64,000 nt of DNA from Flavobacterium chryseum (lineage in GTDB: Bacteria; Bacteroidota; Bacteroidia; Flavobacteriales; Flavobacteriaceae): contig NZ_SNWW01000006.1 in assembly GCF_004362015.1 (NCBI RefSeq), positions 186,001 through 250,000 of the forward strand, given 5' to 3'. The position numbers and the translations under genes were made by a program. The notes beneath the pieces were generated by a model. That model did not search any database and had not been told where the DNA came from. It saw only the letters and a list, made by a program, of their open reading frames with translations. This document shows, piece by piece, positions 18,524-28,808 of this stretch. How positions within the stretch are numbered: the stretch's first letter is position 1; every line of letters starts with the position of its first letter.

Positions 18524-19900
18524 TTATTTAGAAAATTCAACAGTACTCAATTTTTGCCATCCGCCGCGAGTAAAATCTGGAATTTCTACCGGAGAAGAAT
18601 TATTGTCTAACGAAATTTCTGTTAACGGACTCAGACAAGACCATTCGGCTAAATCGTAAACATCCATGTCTAACGGAAGTCCGTTTTGAATGCAATAAAA
18701 CATACGGTAATCCATAATAAAATCCATTCCGCCGTGTCCGCCTACTTTTTTGGCTTTCTCTTCGATATCTTTTACAATCGGATTTTTATATTTTTCCATT
18801 AAAATCTTTTTGACATCTTCTGATACAAATTCTTCGGCATTCAGGTTTTGATAATTTTTAGCAATTTCTGCTCCGGCTTCTTTAGCATCAATAGCATAAC
18901 CTTCAACCGGATATTTATTCGCAAATCCTTTAGTTCCTGACAATTGATACATTCTGCTGTAAGGTCTCGGACTTGTAACATCATGCTGAATCTGGATCGT
19001 TTTTCCTTTTTCGGTACGAATCATCGTCATCGTGTGATCTCCGTTTCTGAAATCAGTTACAACTTCTCCCGTTTTTTCTTTAATAAAAGCAGGATTTCCA
19101 ACCGCTTTGGTATCCATAGAAACTAAGAAATTCATTTTATCTCCACGGTGAATATTTAAGGCTAAACAGGCTGGTCCCATTCCGTGTGTCGGATAAACAT
19201 CTCCTCTGTGTTTTCGGTTATAATCCATACGCCAGTTGTTCCAGTAATTTCCCCAATATGGCTGAAGTCCATGAATATAAGAACCTTCAGCATGAAGAAT
19301 TTCTCCAAACAAACCTTGTTGCGCCATATTTAATGTGGTCAGTTCAAAGAAATCGTAAACACAGTTTTCTAGCATCATACAATGTTTACGGGTCTTTTCT
19401 GATGTATTAATAATATCCCATATTTCCTCCATGGTTAAAGCTCCGGGAACTTCTACAGCAACATGTTTTCCGTCTTTCATGGCTTGAACGGCAATATTGG
19501 CGTGGTGTTTCCAATCGGTTACAATATAAACGAGATCTACATTTTTAAGTGCGGTTACTTTTTTCCAGGAATCTTCTCCAAAAAATACTTCTGCTTTTGG
19601 CATTCCGTGTTTTACTAAAGTATCGTTGGCTGCTTTTGTTCTGTCTTCGAGCATATCACAAAGTGCCACAATTTCTACTCCGGGAATATGTGTAATACGT
19701 TCTACTGCGCCTGTGCCACGCATTCCTAAACCAATAATTGCAACATGAACTACCGGAATTGCAGGTGTCGCCAAACGCAAAACATCGGTTTGACCTTTAT
19801 CTCTTTTGGGCGTTTTTGTTTTTATGATTTGAGCAGATGCATCGCAAATTCTTAATAGCAAAAAAGCTATGAGTAGAAATTTTAAACTTGAACTTTTCAT
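18524..19900 (-). CDS. GH109 alpha-N-acetylgalactosaminidase (Gfo/Idh/MocA fold)
   Basis: A 458-residue exported protein (hydrophobic N-terminus ending near DASAQ). The Rossmann NAD-binding motif is IIGLGMRGTGAVERI at about 55-70. The Gfo/Idh/MocA fold continues with VEVPGALTMEEIWDII and the GH109 hallmark RGDVYPTHGMGP. GH109 enzymes use tightly bound NAD(H) to remove terminal alpha-GalNAc by an oxidation-elimination route. This function fits the neighbouring acetyltransferase, transporter and hexosamine salvage genes. It is the last gene of the susC-susD run. The only realistic alternative is another Gfo/Idh/MocA oxidoreductase, and the HGMGP region makes GH109 more likely. Confidence 0.88.
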   Translation of the reverse strand: MKSSSLKFLLIAFLLLRICDASAQIIKTKTPKRDKGQTDVLRLATPAIPVVHVAIIGLGMRGTGAVERITHIPGVEIVALCDMLEDRTKAANDTLVKHGMPKAEVFFGEDSWKKVTALKNVDLVYIVTDWKHHANIAVQAMKDGKHVAVEVPGALTMEEIWDIINTSEKTRKHCMMLENCVYDFFELTTLNMAQQGLFGEILHAEGSYIHGLQPYWGNYWNNWRMDYNRKHRGDVYPTHGMGPACLALNIHRGDKMNFLVSMDTKAVGNPAFIKEKTGEVVTDFRNGDHTMTMIRTEKGKTIQIQHDVTSPRPYSRMYQLSGTKGFANKYPVEGYAIDAKEAGAEIAKNYQNLNAEEFVSEDVKKILMEKYKNPIVKDIEEKAKKVGGHGGMDFIMDYRMFYCIQNGLPLDMDVYDLAEWSCLSPLTEISLDNNSSPVEIPDFTRGGWQKLSTVEFSK

Positions 19901-19976
19901 TTTTTTTTATTTTAATATAATTTATTGAGGTGAGTTACTCGTCATTATTTTGTTTTGTTATAAACGATGTATTATT

Positions 19977-20040
19977 AAACACATAGAAACATAGAATTTG
20001 TTCTCTAAAATAAAGGCGTTCCACTTATTTAAAACACACA
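19977..20040. repeat. Truncated copy of the catagaaacatag element
   Basis: The left arm aaacacatagaaacatag (19977-19994) and the interior aaggcgttccactta are present. The right arm is missing. Full copies are at 31028-31163 and 35526-35668. The rest of 19901-20107 shows no gene. Confidence 0.75.
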
Positions 20041-20107
20041 GAGTTTATTATGTAAAAATTAGGATTTCAAAGATTTTTAATTTTTAATTCTCCATTTTTA
20101 ATTTTAA

Positions 20108-21205
20108 TTAAACCTTTATATAAGTCTTGTTTTTATGCATGTACCAAAGTATGAAATAAAGGATTCCGAAACCCGCTAAATCGCAAAACGCATCGTAATA
20201 TGCTCCGGTAAATTGTTCGAAACCAAAGAAAACCTGTTTTGCAATTAAAGAGAAATTGAAGACATGCGAACCCACATAAGTGGCGATGGCATTGAGGCCA
20301 ATAACCCGAAACGGATACGCCCATTTTGTATAACCTTTTACATCGACAAGCCAATAAAATAAAGCCAGCAAAACAAAACTAATTCCTGATGAGAATATTA
20401 CAAATGAACTCGTCCATATTTTTTTAATTATCGGATGCCATAAACCTATTATTAACGATATAACGATTCCGATTATTCCAATTAAAAATAAATAGTTGGC
20501 GATTTTTTGTCTTGATAAAGATGATAAAAGCAATTCTCCTGCAAATAATCCTGACATTGTTGTGGCGGTAAAACCCAAGCCTGTTAAGAGCCATGAATAT
20601 TGTGTCTGATCGTAAAAACGTCCAAAAATCTGTTGGTCAATATAAATAGGAAGATTTTTATTTGGCAATAATTCGAAGCTATGTCCGAAGAAACTCGGAA
20701 TTGATAATAATATGGCATACAAAATCAGACAGCTTGCAAAAAATAGATATCTTCCTTTTTTAGATAAATTGATGTAAGCTATTGATGAGAATAAATAACC
20801 GACTGCAATGGCCTGAAGTGTATTGCTAAATATTTGAAATTTTGAAATATCCAGAAACAATAAATTTCCCTGAACAATCCATCCTAAAATAAACAGAATT
20901 ACAAATCGTCTTAAAATGTGTGAATATAATTTGAAATCTGATGCTGTTTCAGTGCTTCTTTTTCCTAATGAAAACGGAATTACAACTCCAACGACAAACA
21001 GAAACAAAGGCATAATTACATCATATAAATGAAAACCAATCCATTCCGGATGTTCAAACTGGTCTGCTAAGCTTTTTGTGAAATTGGTTTTGGCAGCTGT
21101 ATTCAAATTATAGAAAAAACGATCTGCCACAATAATCATCAATAAATCAAATCCTCGCAGAACATCTATAGACATTAATCGGTTATTGGCAATGGTTTTA
21201 TTCAT
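20108..21205 (-). CDS. DUF5009/HGSNAT-type membrane acetyltransferase (NagX-like)
   Basis: A 365-residue inner-membrane protein with about ten hydrophobic segments. The N-terminus carries the family signature RLMSIDVLRGFDLLMIIVAD, followed by YDVIMPLFLFVVGVVIPFSL. Relatives include human HGSNAT, which carries acetyl groups from cytosolic acetyl-CoA to glucosamine ends across a membrane, and bacterial NagX in GlcNAc gene clusters. Placed between a GalNAc-releasing GH109 and SusCD genes, it could acetylate a free amino sugar in the periplasm. That role is inferred from context. Confidence 0.8.
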   Translation of the reverse strand: MNKTIANNRLMSIDVLRGFDLLMIIVADRFFYNLNTAAKTNFTKSLADQFEHPEWIGFHLYDVIMPLFLFVVGVVIPFSLGKRSTETASDFKLYSHILRRFVILFILGWIVQGNLLFLDISKFQIFSNTLQAIAVGYLFSSIAYINLSKKGRYLFFASCLILYAILLSIPSFFGHSFELLPNKNLPIYIDQQIFGRFYDQTQYSWLLTGLGFTATTMSGLFAGELLLSSLSRQKIANYLFLIGIIGIVISLIIGLWHPIIKKIWTSSFVIFSSGISFVLLALFYWLVDVKGYTKWAYPFRVIGLNAIATYVGSHVFNFSLIAKQVFFGFEQFTGAYYDAFCDLAGFGILYFILWYMHKNKTYIKV

Positions 21206-21377
21206 TTGGTGTCTTTATTTCTTAATTTGAATTTTAGAAAGCAATCCTTACTATGATTATAATAGAAGAATTACTTTTTAAATATGATTACTCGATAGCT
21301 CATGCCATTAGATTTAAAAATGACCTCTTCAAAAAACGTTCAATCTAATGGCAATTTGACAGGCTATCGATGACAAA

Positions 21378-22253
21378 CTACAATTTTAAGGTTGAAAATT
21401 TAGGTCCTTCGGGGAAATAAGCAACATCTCCCCATCCTCCATTTAGTTCATTAATTCCAATTCCTACAGATGTTCCTAAAGTTCCTAATTGAGATTTCGG
21501 AATATTAAATTCGATAGCATTTGTTGTATTGTTAAGGCTTACAATTGATGATGCATTTAAGTTAATCCCTGAACCTGAAATTACTGTCCATCCCCAAGCT
21601 CCATTAGTACCTGTATAATCAAAAAAAGTTCCCCATCCATTACTTACTATAGGTCCTTCAAATAAAAATTCTGCTCCTGCACCTTCCAACCAATGCATAG
21701 GATGTAAAAATCCTGTTTGTGTATTGCCATCTGTATTGATAAATAAACGAGCCAATTCCAGTAACATTTTTTTATTTCCTTCTAAATACACATTCACATT
21801 TGAACCGCCTGCCCAAATTTTAATTTTTTGGATAGATCCATTTCCAGATGTATTTTGATCAGTAACGGCTACATCATCCCAATCCTTAAATTCACCATCA
21901 ATTTTAATATCGATGATTATAATTCGTGGTGCTGTTATAACTTTTGTGATAAAGGCTTCTTCTCCGGCATCGTTTGTAACGGTGAGCGAAACTCTAATTT
22001 CACCACCAATTTGATAGGTGTAAACGGGGTCTTTTTCACTTGAAGTAAAATATAAATCTCCAAAATCCCATCTGTATTTTGTACCGTTTGTAGAAAGATT
22101 TTTAAAAGTAAACGTACTTCCGTCATTGGTAAACGAAAAATCTGCGACAGGTTTTGTTGCCGAATCCGAAGACGAACTATCGCTCGAACATGCTGTTAGC
22201 AATAGCAATGCTAACACTATTGCTATGTATTTGGTTAATTTTATTTTTTTCAT
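21378..22253 (-). CDS. Surface lipoprotein with PKD domain and CBM9-like C-terminal domain
   Basis: A 291-residue lipoprotein (lipobox Cys22 in LLLLTAC, followed by a Ser/Asp-rich linker that favours surface export). Residues about 36-110 form a PKD domain (YRWDFGD). Residues about 115-291 resemble CBM9/DOMON-like beta-sandwich domains (DGEFKDWDDVAVTDQNTSG; INTDGNTQTGF). It lies 27 bp downstream of the DUF4874/DUF4832 gene in the same operon, at the position where surface glycan-binding proteins usually sit after SusD. It is probably a glycan-binding protein; the ligand is unknown. Confidence 0.75.
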   Translation of the reverse strand: MKKIKLTKYIAIVLALLLLTACSSDSSSSDSATKPVADFSFTNDGSTFTFKNLSTNGTKYRWDFGDLYFTSSEKDPVYTYQIGGEIRVSLTVTNDAGEEAFITKVITAPRIIIIDIKIDGEFKDWDDVAVTDQNTSGNGSIQKIKIWAGGSNVNVYLEGNKKMLLELARLFINTDGNTQTGFLHPMHWLEGAGAEFLFEGPIVSNGWGTFFDYTGTNGAWGWTVISGSGINLNASSIVSLNNTTNAIEFNIPKSQLGTLGTSVGIGINELNGGWGDVAYFPEGPKFSTLKL

Positions 22254-22280
22254 GGTTTTTTGTTTTAAATGTTTTTAGAA

Positions 22281-23645
22281 CTATTTAATGATAACCGTTT
22301 GTGATAATTTGTTGAATCCTGTAGAAGCCTCCCATAATCCAGTATTGGCAAGACGAATACAATAATCAGGTCTGTCAATTAGTTTTGATGAACTGTCTTC
22401 AATCTTTAATAGTAATTCATACGTACCGGCTGGAATCTCTGATAAGCTAACCGTTTCTTTTAAATCGAAAGCTACTCTTGGAACCACTTTTCGAACATCA
22501 AAACTCAATTTTTTCTTGTAAACCGTTCCGCTCGCTGCTCTTAGAATTAAATAAGCATTTTTTGGATTGTAAACCGGAGCAAAACCGGAATTATTGATTT
22601 GTGCATTAAATTCTAAAGTCCCATTTAAGGCAGCTTCTTTTTTTATGCTTGATGATGCTAATGCAAGTCTGTAACCTAACTTTCTTTCAAAATCAGTAAA
22701 GCAATTATTATTTCTCCATTCCTGCAAAACCGGACCGTAATAATCAAGATTTAAGTACGTCCATTTTAGCATTGTCATTTCTTTTTCGGCAATGCTGCAG
22801 CTTGCCACCGGAACATCGGTTGGCGGACATGTTTCTCCTCCTGTTGGGACAAAAAGGGCTTCATTACTTATATATGTTTTTTCTGCCGTTACATTTACAT
22901 ACGTACCATAATCGTCAACACTTGCCATAAAACAGTCGTTATGAAAACCTAAACGGGCTGTATTTGTATTTCCGTAACCAACTGTAGCATCCATAGCGGT
23001 TGTAGTGGCTACGAAGTCTTGTTTGATTTTTGGCGTTCTAACCTGAATTTTAATTTCTTTTGGAAAAGATTCTAAAAGTTTATCCAATATCAGTTTTTTA
23101 TTGGCTGGTGTAGTTAGTTGGTTTGTGGTGTAATACCATTCTCCCCAAGCGCCAACAAAACCCGCCTGAACAAAAGCTATGACATCTTTGTTTTCTTCTA
23201 AAATTGGTTTTAGCTGATCTAAATGTCCTGAAATTATGGCAACAGAAGCATCTGAACCATCCTGAGCATCGGTATAAGCAAAACGTAAAACACATTTTAA
23301 ACCTGATTCTCTCAAGCGTGTAAAATCAGTTTTTATAAGATCTAATTGCGCTTGGCTTAAAGCCGTCGTTTTGAATTTCTCCAAATAATACAAACGCAAA
23401 ATAAGGCTTACATTTTCTTTCTTTAAATTCGCTAAAGATGCGGCAGTTATAGCTGCACCTTCAGAATTTACCTGCCAGGTGTGCATAAAACCACGTTCCG
23501 GATTGGTGAAGACTTCGTTAGAAACGGTGTAGGTTACTTTTTCCGCTCCGGTTATTTCTTCTTCTTTATTTTCGCCACCTCCATCACTCTGACAACTTGA
23601 AGCAAGATTCAGAAAAAGGCAAAATACTATTAATAAATGTTTCAT
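22281..23645 (-). CDS. DUF4874/DUF4832 lipoprotein, possible glycosidase
   Basis: A 454-residue lipoprotein (lipobox Cys18, LNLASSC, then an acidic linker). The DUF4874 part (about 40-215) begins with NPERGFMHTW and shows TIM-barrel-like strands: VSLILRLYYLEKF, KCVLRFAYTDAQDG and FVQAGFVGAWGEWYY. The DUF4832 part follows (about 225-454), with MLKWTYLNLDYYGPVL and a beta-sandwich-like end. The conserved Glu169 in GAWGEW sits where retaining glycosidases carry an acid residue, but no activity is established to my knowledge. It lies 58 bp after susD in the LacI-linked operon. Confidence 0.8.
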   Translation of the reverse strand: MKHLLIVFCLFLNLASSCQSDGGGENKEEEITGAEKVTYTVSNEVFTNPERGFMHTWQVNSEGAAITAASLANLKKENVSLILRLYYLEKFKTTALSQAQLDLIKTDFTRLRESGLKCVLRFAYTDAQDGSDASVAIISGHLDQLKPILEENKDVIAFVQAGFVGAWGEWYYTTNQLTTPANKKLILDKLLESFPKEIKIQVRTPKIKQDFVATTTAMDATVGYGNTNTARLGFHNDCFMASVDDYGTYVNVTAEKTYISNEALFVPTGGETCPPTDVPVASCSIAEKEMTMLKWTYLNLDYYGPVLQEWRNNNCFTDFERKLGYRLALASSSIKKEAALNGTLEFNAQINNSGFAPVYNPKNAYLILRAASGTVYKKKLSFDVRKVVPRVAFDLKETVSLSEIPAGTYELLLKIEDSSSKLIDRPDYCIRLANTGLWEASTGFNKLSQTVIIK

Positions 23646-23703
23646 GTTTTTTTTATAATTAAATTATCTGATCAAATCATTTAATATTCTTCTTAAAAAG
23701 AAA

Positions 23704-25179
23704 TTAATTATATCCCGGATTCTGAAGAAATTTTCCTTTTCCTTCACTTATTCTGTCTAATGAAAATGGAAATAATGCTTTATAAGGCGCACTTTGACTG
23801 GCTGCACCATTCAAAGAAATAGCATGTTCTGTAAACTTCCCGTGTCTGATTAAGTCTGAACGGTATTGTCCGTTTTCGCACCAATATTCGTGTGACCTTT
23901 CTAAAAGAATCATAGTATTAAAACTGGCAAGCGTGCTATAATTTGCTAATTGTACTTCACTGATTTTAGCTCTTTTTCTAACAATATTTACCAAATCGAT
24001 GGCTTCTTGCGTTGGCGTTCCAGTTTTGTTTACCAGTGCTTCTGCTTTTGATAATAATACATCAGCATAACGATATATAATCATATCTACTGTTGTCAAA
24101 GCGGTTGTTCTTGCAGCATCCGGATGAATTTTTAACGGAATTGGTCCTAATTGCATGTAATTAGCAGGATTAGCTCTGTTGTAAGTCACTCCATCTGTAC
24201 CTGTGTATTCTGCAATAAGTGCTGTTTTACGAATATCAGTGGCTTCAAAAGAGTCATAAAATGTCCATGAACTCTGAATAGTTCCGTAGCCTCCGCGTCC
24301 CGGAAAATTATTTGGCAGCGCCATCATTTGCCATTGATTTTCGCTTGTTCCTGCATAGTCTGCGGGAACAGCCCATATTACTTCTTTACTTTTAGTTGGT
24401 GCTGTTAATCCCCATAGGCCAACATAATCAGCTTCTAATGCGTAATAATTCATATTCATAATGGCATTAGCCTGTTCCTCTACTTCTGCCCATCTTTTTT
24501 CATGAAGATATAATCGTATTAGAACCATTCTGGCCAAACCCTGACTAAATCTGCCATAGTTTGCTTTATCCGGAGCCGGCAGGTCTACTGCGGCAGCTTT
24601 CAGATCATTTTCAATAAAACTTACCATATCTGCATTTGAAAGTCGTGCCAAAGGTTCTTCTATCAGTGGATTTTTAAGAACCTCTAAAGGTGCTACTACA
24701 ATTGGACCGTACATATCAAAAAGTTCATAAGCCAATACTCCTCTTGCACATTTAATTTCTGCAATCGCCTGTTTTTTTATCAACTCATTTACACTTGATT
24801 TTTCGATTCTGTCAATGCTCAAAGTCATACTGCTTATCTTGTTGTAGAACACATCATAAAAACGGGTAAAATTGGTAGAACTAGGTTTATAGCTGTGTAG
24901 AGATGCTTCTTGCTGTACGCCGTAAGGCCCCTGAAGAATTTCGGTTGTAGCATCTAAAATAAATATTAGTCCATTTTCTGAAGTAGAATGAATTCCGTCA
25001 CCGTAAGCACCTCTTAAAGGAGAATAGGCTGATGCTACAATAGCTTGAATATCGGCTTCTGAGCTGGGAAAAATACTTGGATTAATCTCATCGTAATTGA
25101 CCGATTGAAAATCATCATCGTTACATCCTGAGAAAACTAGTAATAGTAAAACTATTGTATAATTTTTTAAATTTTTCAT
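23704..25179 (-). CDS. SusD/RagB-family nutrient-binding lipoprotein (second pair)
   Basis: A 491-residue lipoprotein counted from the ATG at 25179. That start leaves a 10-bp gap to susC and gives a clean signal peptide with lipobox Cys19 (LLLVFSGC); an upstream TTG is less likely. The helical body has IYRYADVLLSKAEALVNK and LLERSHEYWCENGQYRSDLI, and the C-terminus LSEGKGKFLQNPGYN-like ending is typical of SusD. It should be the substrate-capturing lid for the SusC encoded just upstream. The amino-sugar neighbours suggest a GalNAc- or GlcNAc-containing glycan. Confidence 0.95.
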   Translation of the reverse strand: MKNLKNYTIVLLLLVFSGCNDDDFQSVNYDEINPSIFPSSEADIQAIVASAYSPLRGAYGDGIHSTSENGLIFILDATTEILQGPYGVQQEASLHSYKPSSTNFTRFYDVFYNKISSMTLSIDRIEKSSVNELIKKQAIAEIKCARGVLAYELFDMYGPIVVAPLEVLKNPLIEEPLARLSNADMVSFIENDLKAAAVDLPAPDKANYGRFSQGLARMVLIRLYLHEKRWAEVEEQANAIMNMNYYALEADYVGLWGLTAPTKSKEVIWAVPADYAGTSENQWQMMALPNNFPGRGGYGTIQSSWTFYDSFEATDIRKTALIAEYTGTDGVTYNRANPANYMQLGPIPLKIHPDAARTTALTTVDMIIYRYADVLLSKAEALVNKTGTPTQEAIDLVNIVRKRAKISEVQLANYSTLASFNTMILLERSHEYWCENGQYRSDLIRHGKFTEHAISLNGAASQSAPYKALFPFSLDRISEGKGKFLQNPGYN

Positions 25180-25189
25180 GTCTTTTTTA

Positions 25190-28100
25190 TTAAAACTTAA
25201 GATCAACTCCTACTGTGTATGTTTTTACATTTGGATATGCTGCTGCATAACCATCTGTTTCAGGATCTATACCATCATATTTTGTTATGGTAAAAAGGTT
25301 TTGCCCATCAAGTCTGATGGCAGCACCCTGCATGAATTTTCCAAACCATTTTTTCGGGAAATTATAGGTCAGCGATACGCTTTGCAAACGTACAAATGAA
25401 GCTTCCTGCATAAATAAATTGCCAGATCCGTATGGTGAATATCCAAAGTGTGATGCCGGACGTGTATTACTTGGATTATCCGGTGTCCATCTGTTATATA
25501 TATTGGTAGTCACATTTCTTCCGTTTTGCGCTACACCTATAGCGGTTACACCGTATGTAAAATCAGTTCTGTCCATAATCTCTCTTCCAAACATTCCATT
25601 AAACTGAAAGTTCAATTGAAAATTTTTCCAAATTATGTTATTACTTAAACCTGCTACAAAATCAGGATCAGATGATCCGAGTAAAACCGTATCAGCCTCA
25701 TCAATCTTACCATCGGCAGCACCCGTTCTCAAAAATATTCCATTTGCATCTGTTACAGGATTTCCTAGACCGTCTCTTACAAACCCATTAACATCTTTAA
25801 TTTTTACCTGTCCCGGAAACAATTCAGGCTGCGCAGGTACTACTTCTCCTATTTGCATTATTCCGTCAGCAATTTGGCTGTATTGTGCACGAACAGGATC
25901 ATTATAACTTTCATAAACTTTTGGTTTCCAGTCAGGAGCTCTTTCCTTCCAGTTTGTTTTATAGTGAGAATAACTAAATGTAGTTTTCCATTGAAAATCA
26001 GGACGATCAATGTTTACTGTACTTATTGTAACCTCTACCCCTTTAGTTTGTGTACTTCCAATATTAGCCCAAACCTTATTAACTTCATTATAACTATTAA
26101 TATTTTTTTCCTGTAATAAATCTGAGATCACTCTTTCGTATACTTCTACAGAACCTGAAACTCTTCTTTTAAGGATTTCAAAATCAACACCAAAATTCTT
26201 TTCGGTTGTTGTTTCCCACATCAAGTCAGGATTTTCTAATCTATTGGCAAATACTCCTGTCCAAATTGATTCATCAGGATTTAAATAAGCTGCTCTTGCA
26301 TCAAATGCTCCTGAGGCTTTTCCGTTTGAATTTCCTACTGAACCATATCCAAATCTTAATTTAAATTGTGAAACATATTCTGAAATTGGATCCATGAAAG
26401 TTTCCTGCGACACATCCCAACCCACCGAAATAGATGGAAACAAGGCATATTTTTTATTTGCAGCATAATAACTCACTCCATCACGGCGTATGGTTGATGT
26501 TAGCATATATTTATCTTTATAAGAATAGTTTATTCTTGAAAAATAAGAGCGATAAATATCTTCCAGGCCTGATGAGGCTGTTCGTTTAATTCCCGCACCG
26601 GCATCAATATTATGCCATAAAAAAGAATCTGTAATAAAATTACTGTTTCCTAATTCTGTTGTTTCTACTCTATAAGTCGATTGAGAATATCCTGCCATGA
26701 AAGTAAAAGAGTTATTGGCTCCTATTTTGGTGTTATAAGTTAAAATAACATCGAGCAAATCATCATTCTTATTTTGTGTATTGATCGATGCTTTACCATT
26801 TTCTAATGCTCCGTAAAGTGTTGTTCTTGGCAAATAAGTACTTCTGCTAGCATTTCCCTGATCAAAACCTGCCTGAACTCTTGCTGTAAAACATTTAAAC
26901 GGTTTTACTTCAGCATAAAAATTCATCAGCGTTCTGTCTACAACTCCTTCATCAGAAATAGTAAGCAATGAATATGGATTTGGTTCTTGTGAGCTATCAG
27001 GGTTAATTGGATATTTTCCGAATTCATCTATGGCCAAAATATGAGGCCCTTGTTGAATTGCAGATCTAATAATTCCTGAGTTTTCAAATTGAGATACTTC
27101 TTCTCCTGTCTCCTGATTAAATTGTCCTCCTAATTGTGAGTTCTGATTGTTAATCCTGCTTTTTGTCATATTCATACCAACAGTAACAATGTCATGTAAT
27201 TTCTGGTCAATACTAAAATGGACCGTACTTCTTTTAATTCCTGAATTTTTAACAATACCTTCCTGATTGTATAAATTTCCAGATAAGAAATATTTAGTAG
27301 ACTGAGTTCCGCCTCTTAATGATAAGTTGTTTTGCTGCACCATTCCGTCTCTCGTTACCAGCGATAACCAGTCTGTTCCTTTTCCGGCATTTCTGATCTG
27401 TTCATCCGAATAATATCTTTTGTATGCGATTCCATTAACGGGATTAGCATTTGCTTCTTCCAGTGTTTTTGAAGAATACGGATATACTTTATTTGTAAAC
27501 TCCCAATTTTCTCTGGAAGCATCATTTCGTAATTGCATCCATTCTTTCAAATCCAGAACATCATAACCGTCATTGTATTTTTGATACGAAAATGATCCGG
27601 AATAATCTACTCTTACTTCTCCGTCTTTTCCTTTTTTGGTTGTAATTAAAATGACACCATTTGCAGCTCTTGCTCCATAAATAGCAGAAGCACTTGCGTC
27701 TTTTAATACATCTATAGATTCAATATCATTTGGATTAAATGAATTTAAGACACTTTGTGTTCCTCCGTTATATCTATTTCCTGAACCTGGCTGATCAAGG
27801 TTTGTAATCGGAAATCCGTCAACAACAATTAAGGGATCATTTGGGGCATTAATAGATCCTGCACCACGAATCTGAATATTAAAACCACCGCCCGGCTGTG
27901 CACTATTTTGAGTAATTTGCAAACCTGCAACTTTACCCTGAAGCGCTGTTAAAACGGATGGTGCAGAAGATAGAGTAAGTGTTTCTCCTTTTATGGAAGA
28001 CATCGCTCCTAATACATTTTTCTTTTTCTGAGTTCCGTAACCTACAATTACTACCTCATTTAAGGTTTTTGATACGGGTACCAAAGAAACTTTAATATTG

Positions 28101-28468
28101 GTTTGGTTTGCTATCAAAACTTCTTTACTGTCATATCCTACATAAGAAAACAATAAAGCTTCTGTGCCAGAAGGAACTAAAATAGTAAATGTTCCGTCAA
28201 AATCAGTTGTTGTTCCTCTTGATGATCCTTTTGGAACAATCGTCACGCCAATCATGGGTTGACCTAACTCATCTAAAACAACTCCTTTGATAATTATATC
28301 TGCAACTGATTTTTTATTTATAATTTCTGATTTTTTGCCACTATCCGAAGATGTTGTAGCATTTACTTTTACAACAGTTACGATCAAGACTAAAATTGTA
28401 ATTATTGCTTTTAAATTAAATTTTAATTCCTGATAGTTACCGTTTAGTAACTTATTACTTTTTTTCAT
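25190..28468 (-). CDS. SusC/RagA TonB-linked outer-membrane channel without STN domain
   Basis: A 1092-residue transporter. The signal peptide is followed directly by the carboxypeptidase-regulatory-like domain (about 60-135, GVVLDELGQPMIGVTIVPKG). Then come LNEVVIVGYGTQKKKNVLGA, the plug (VVDGFPITNLDQPG; GARAANGVILITTKKG) and the barrel ending in VGVDLKF. It lacks the STN domain present in the other SusC in this window. This fits control by the LacI-family protein rather than by sigma/FecR: two operator-like palindromes and a promoter lie 340-425 bp upstream. It heads the operon that runs through susD to GH109. Confidence 0.96.
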   Translation of the reverse strand: MKKSNKLLNGNYQELKFNLKAIITILVLIVTVVKVNATTSSDSGKKSEIINKKSVADIIIKGVVLDELGQPMIGVTIVPKGSSRGTTTDFDGTFTILVPSGTEALLFSYVGYDSKEVLIANQTNIKVSLVPVSKTLNEVVIVGYGTQKKKNVLGAMSSIKGETLTLSSAPSVLTALQGKVAGLQITQNSAQPGGGFNIQIRGAGSINAPNDPLIVVDGFPITNLDQPGSGNRYNGGTQSVLNSFNPNDIESIDVLKDASASAIYGARAANGVILITTKKGKDGEVRVDYSGSFSYQKYNDGYDVLDLKEWMQLRNDASRENWEFTNKVYPYSSKTLEEANANPVNGIAYKRYYSDEQIRNAGKGTDWLSLVTRDGMVQQNNLSLRGGTQSTKYFLSGNLYNQEGIVKNSGIKRSTVHFSIDQKLHDIVTVGMNMTKSRINNQNSQLGGQFNQETGEEVSQFENSGIIRSAIQQGPHILAIDEFGKYPINPDSSQEPNPYSLLTISDEGVVDRTLMNFYAEVKPFKCFTARVQAGFDQGNASRSTYLPRTTLYGALENGKASINTQNKNDDLLDVILTYNTKIGANNSFTFMAGYSQSTYRVETTELGNSNFITDSFLWHNIDAGAGIKRTASSGLEDIYRSYFSRINYSYKDKYMLTSTIRRDGVSYYAANKKYALFPSISVGWDVSQETFMDPISEYVSQFKLRFGYGSVGNSNGKASGAFDARAAYLNPDESIWTGVFANRLENPDLMWETTTEKNFGVDFEILKRRVSGSVEVYERVISDLLQEKNINSYNEVNKVWANIGSTQTKGVEVTISTVNIDRPDFQWKTTFSYSHYKTNWKERAPDWKPKVYESYNDPVRAQYSQIADGIMQIGEVVPAQPELFPGQVKIKDVNGFVRDGLGNPVTDANGIFLRTGAADGKIDEADTVLLGSSDPDFVAGLSNNIIWKNFQLNFQFNGMFGREIMDRTDFTYGVTAIGVAQNGRNVTTNIYNRWTPDNPSNTRPASHFGYSPYGSGNLFMQEASFVRLQSVSLTYNFPKKWFGKFMQGAAIRLDGQNLFTITKYDGIDPETDGYAAAYPNVKTYTVGVDLKF

Positions 28469-28808
28469 ATTATTCTGGTTAGTTTATTGGTTAATGTGAA
28501 AAGCATACTTTATGTGAGTAAATAATGGTTAGGAATTTTAGCCCGCACAAAGTGAAAAAGTTCAGGTTATGTTTTTTTTGGTTTCATAATTTTTCTGGTT
28601 TTGTTTTTTTTGTTTGTTTTCGTTTGGTTATTTATTTTTTAACTGATATTCTTTATTTTGGGTTTATGTCTCGCCTAATTATCAATTACTTAATTACGTT
28701 TCGGATTTCGTAATCTTTTGATTTTCTATTTCCTTTCTTCCGAATATTGAAACTCATTTTCAACTTCAAAATGGGCAAAAAAAAAGCTCTTTTTTAACTT
28801 ACTATTGG

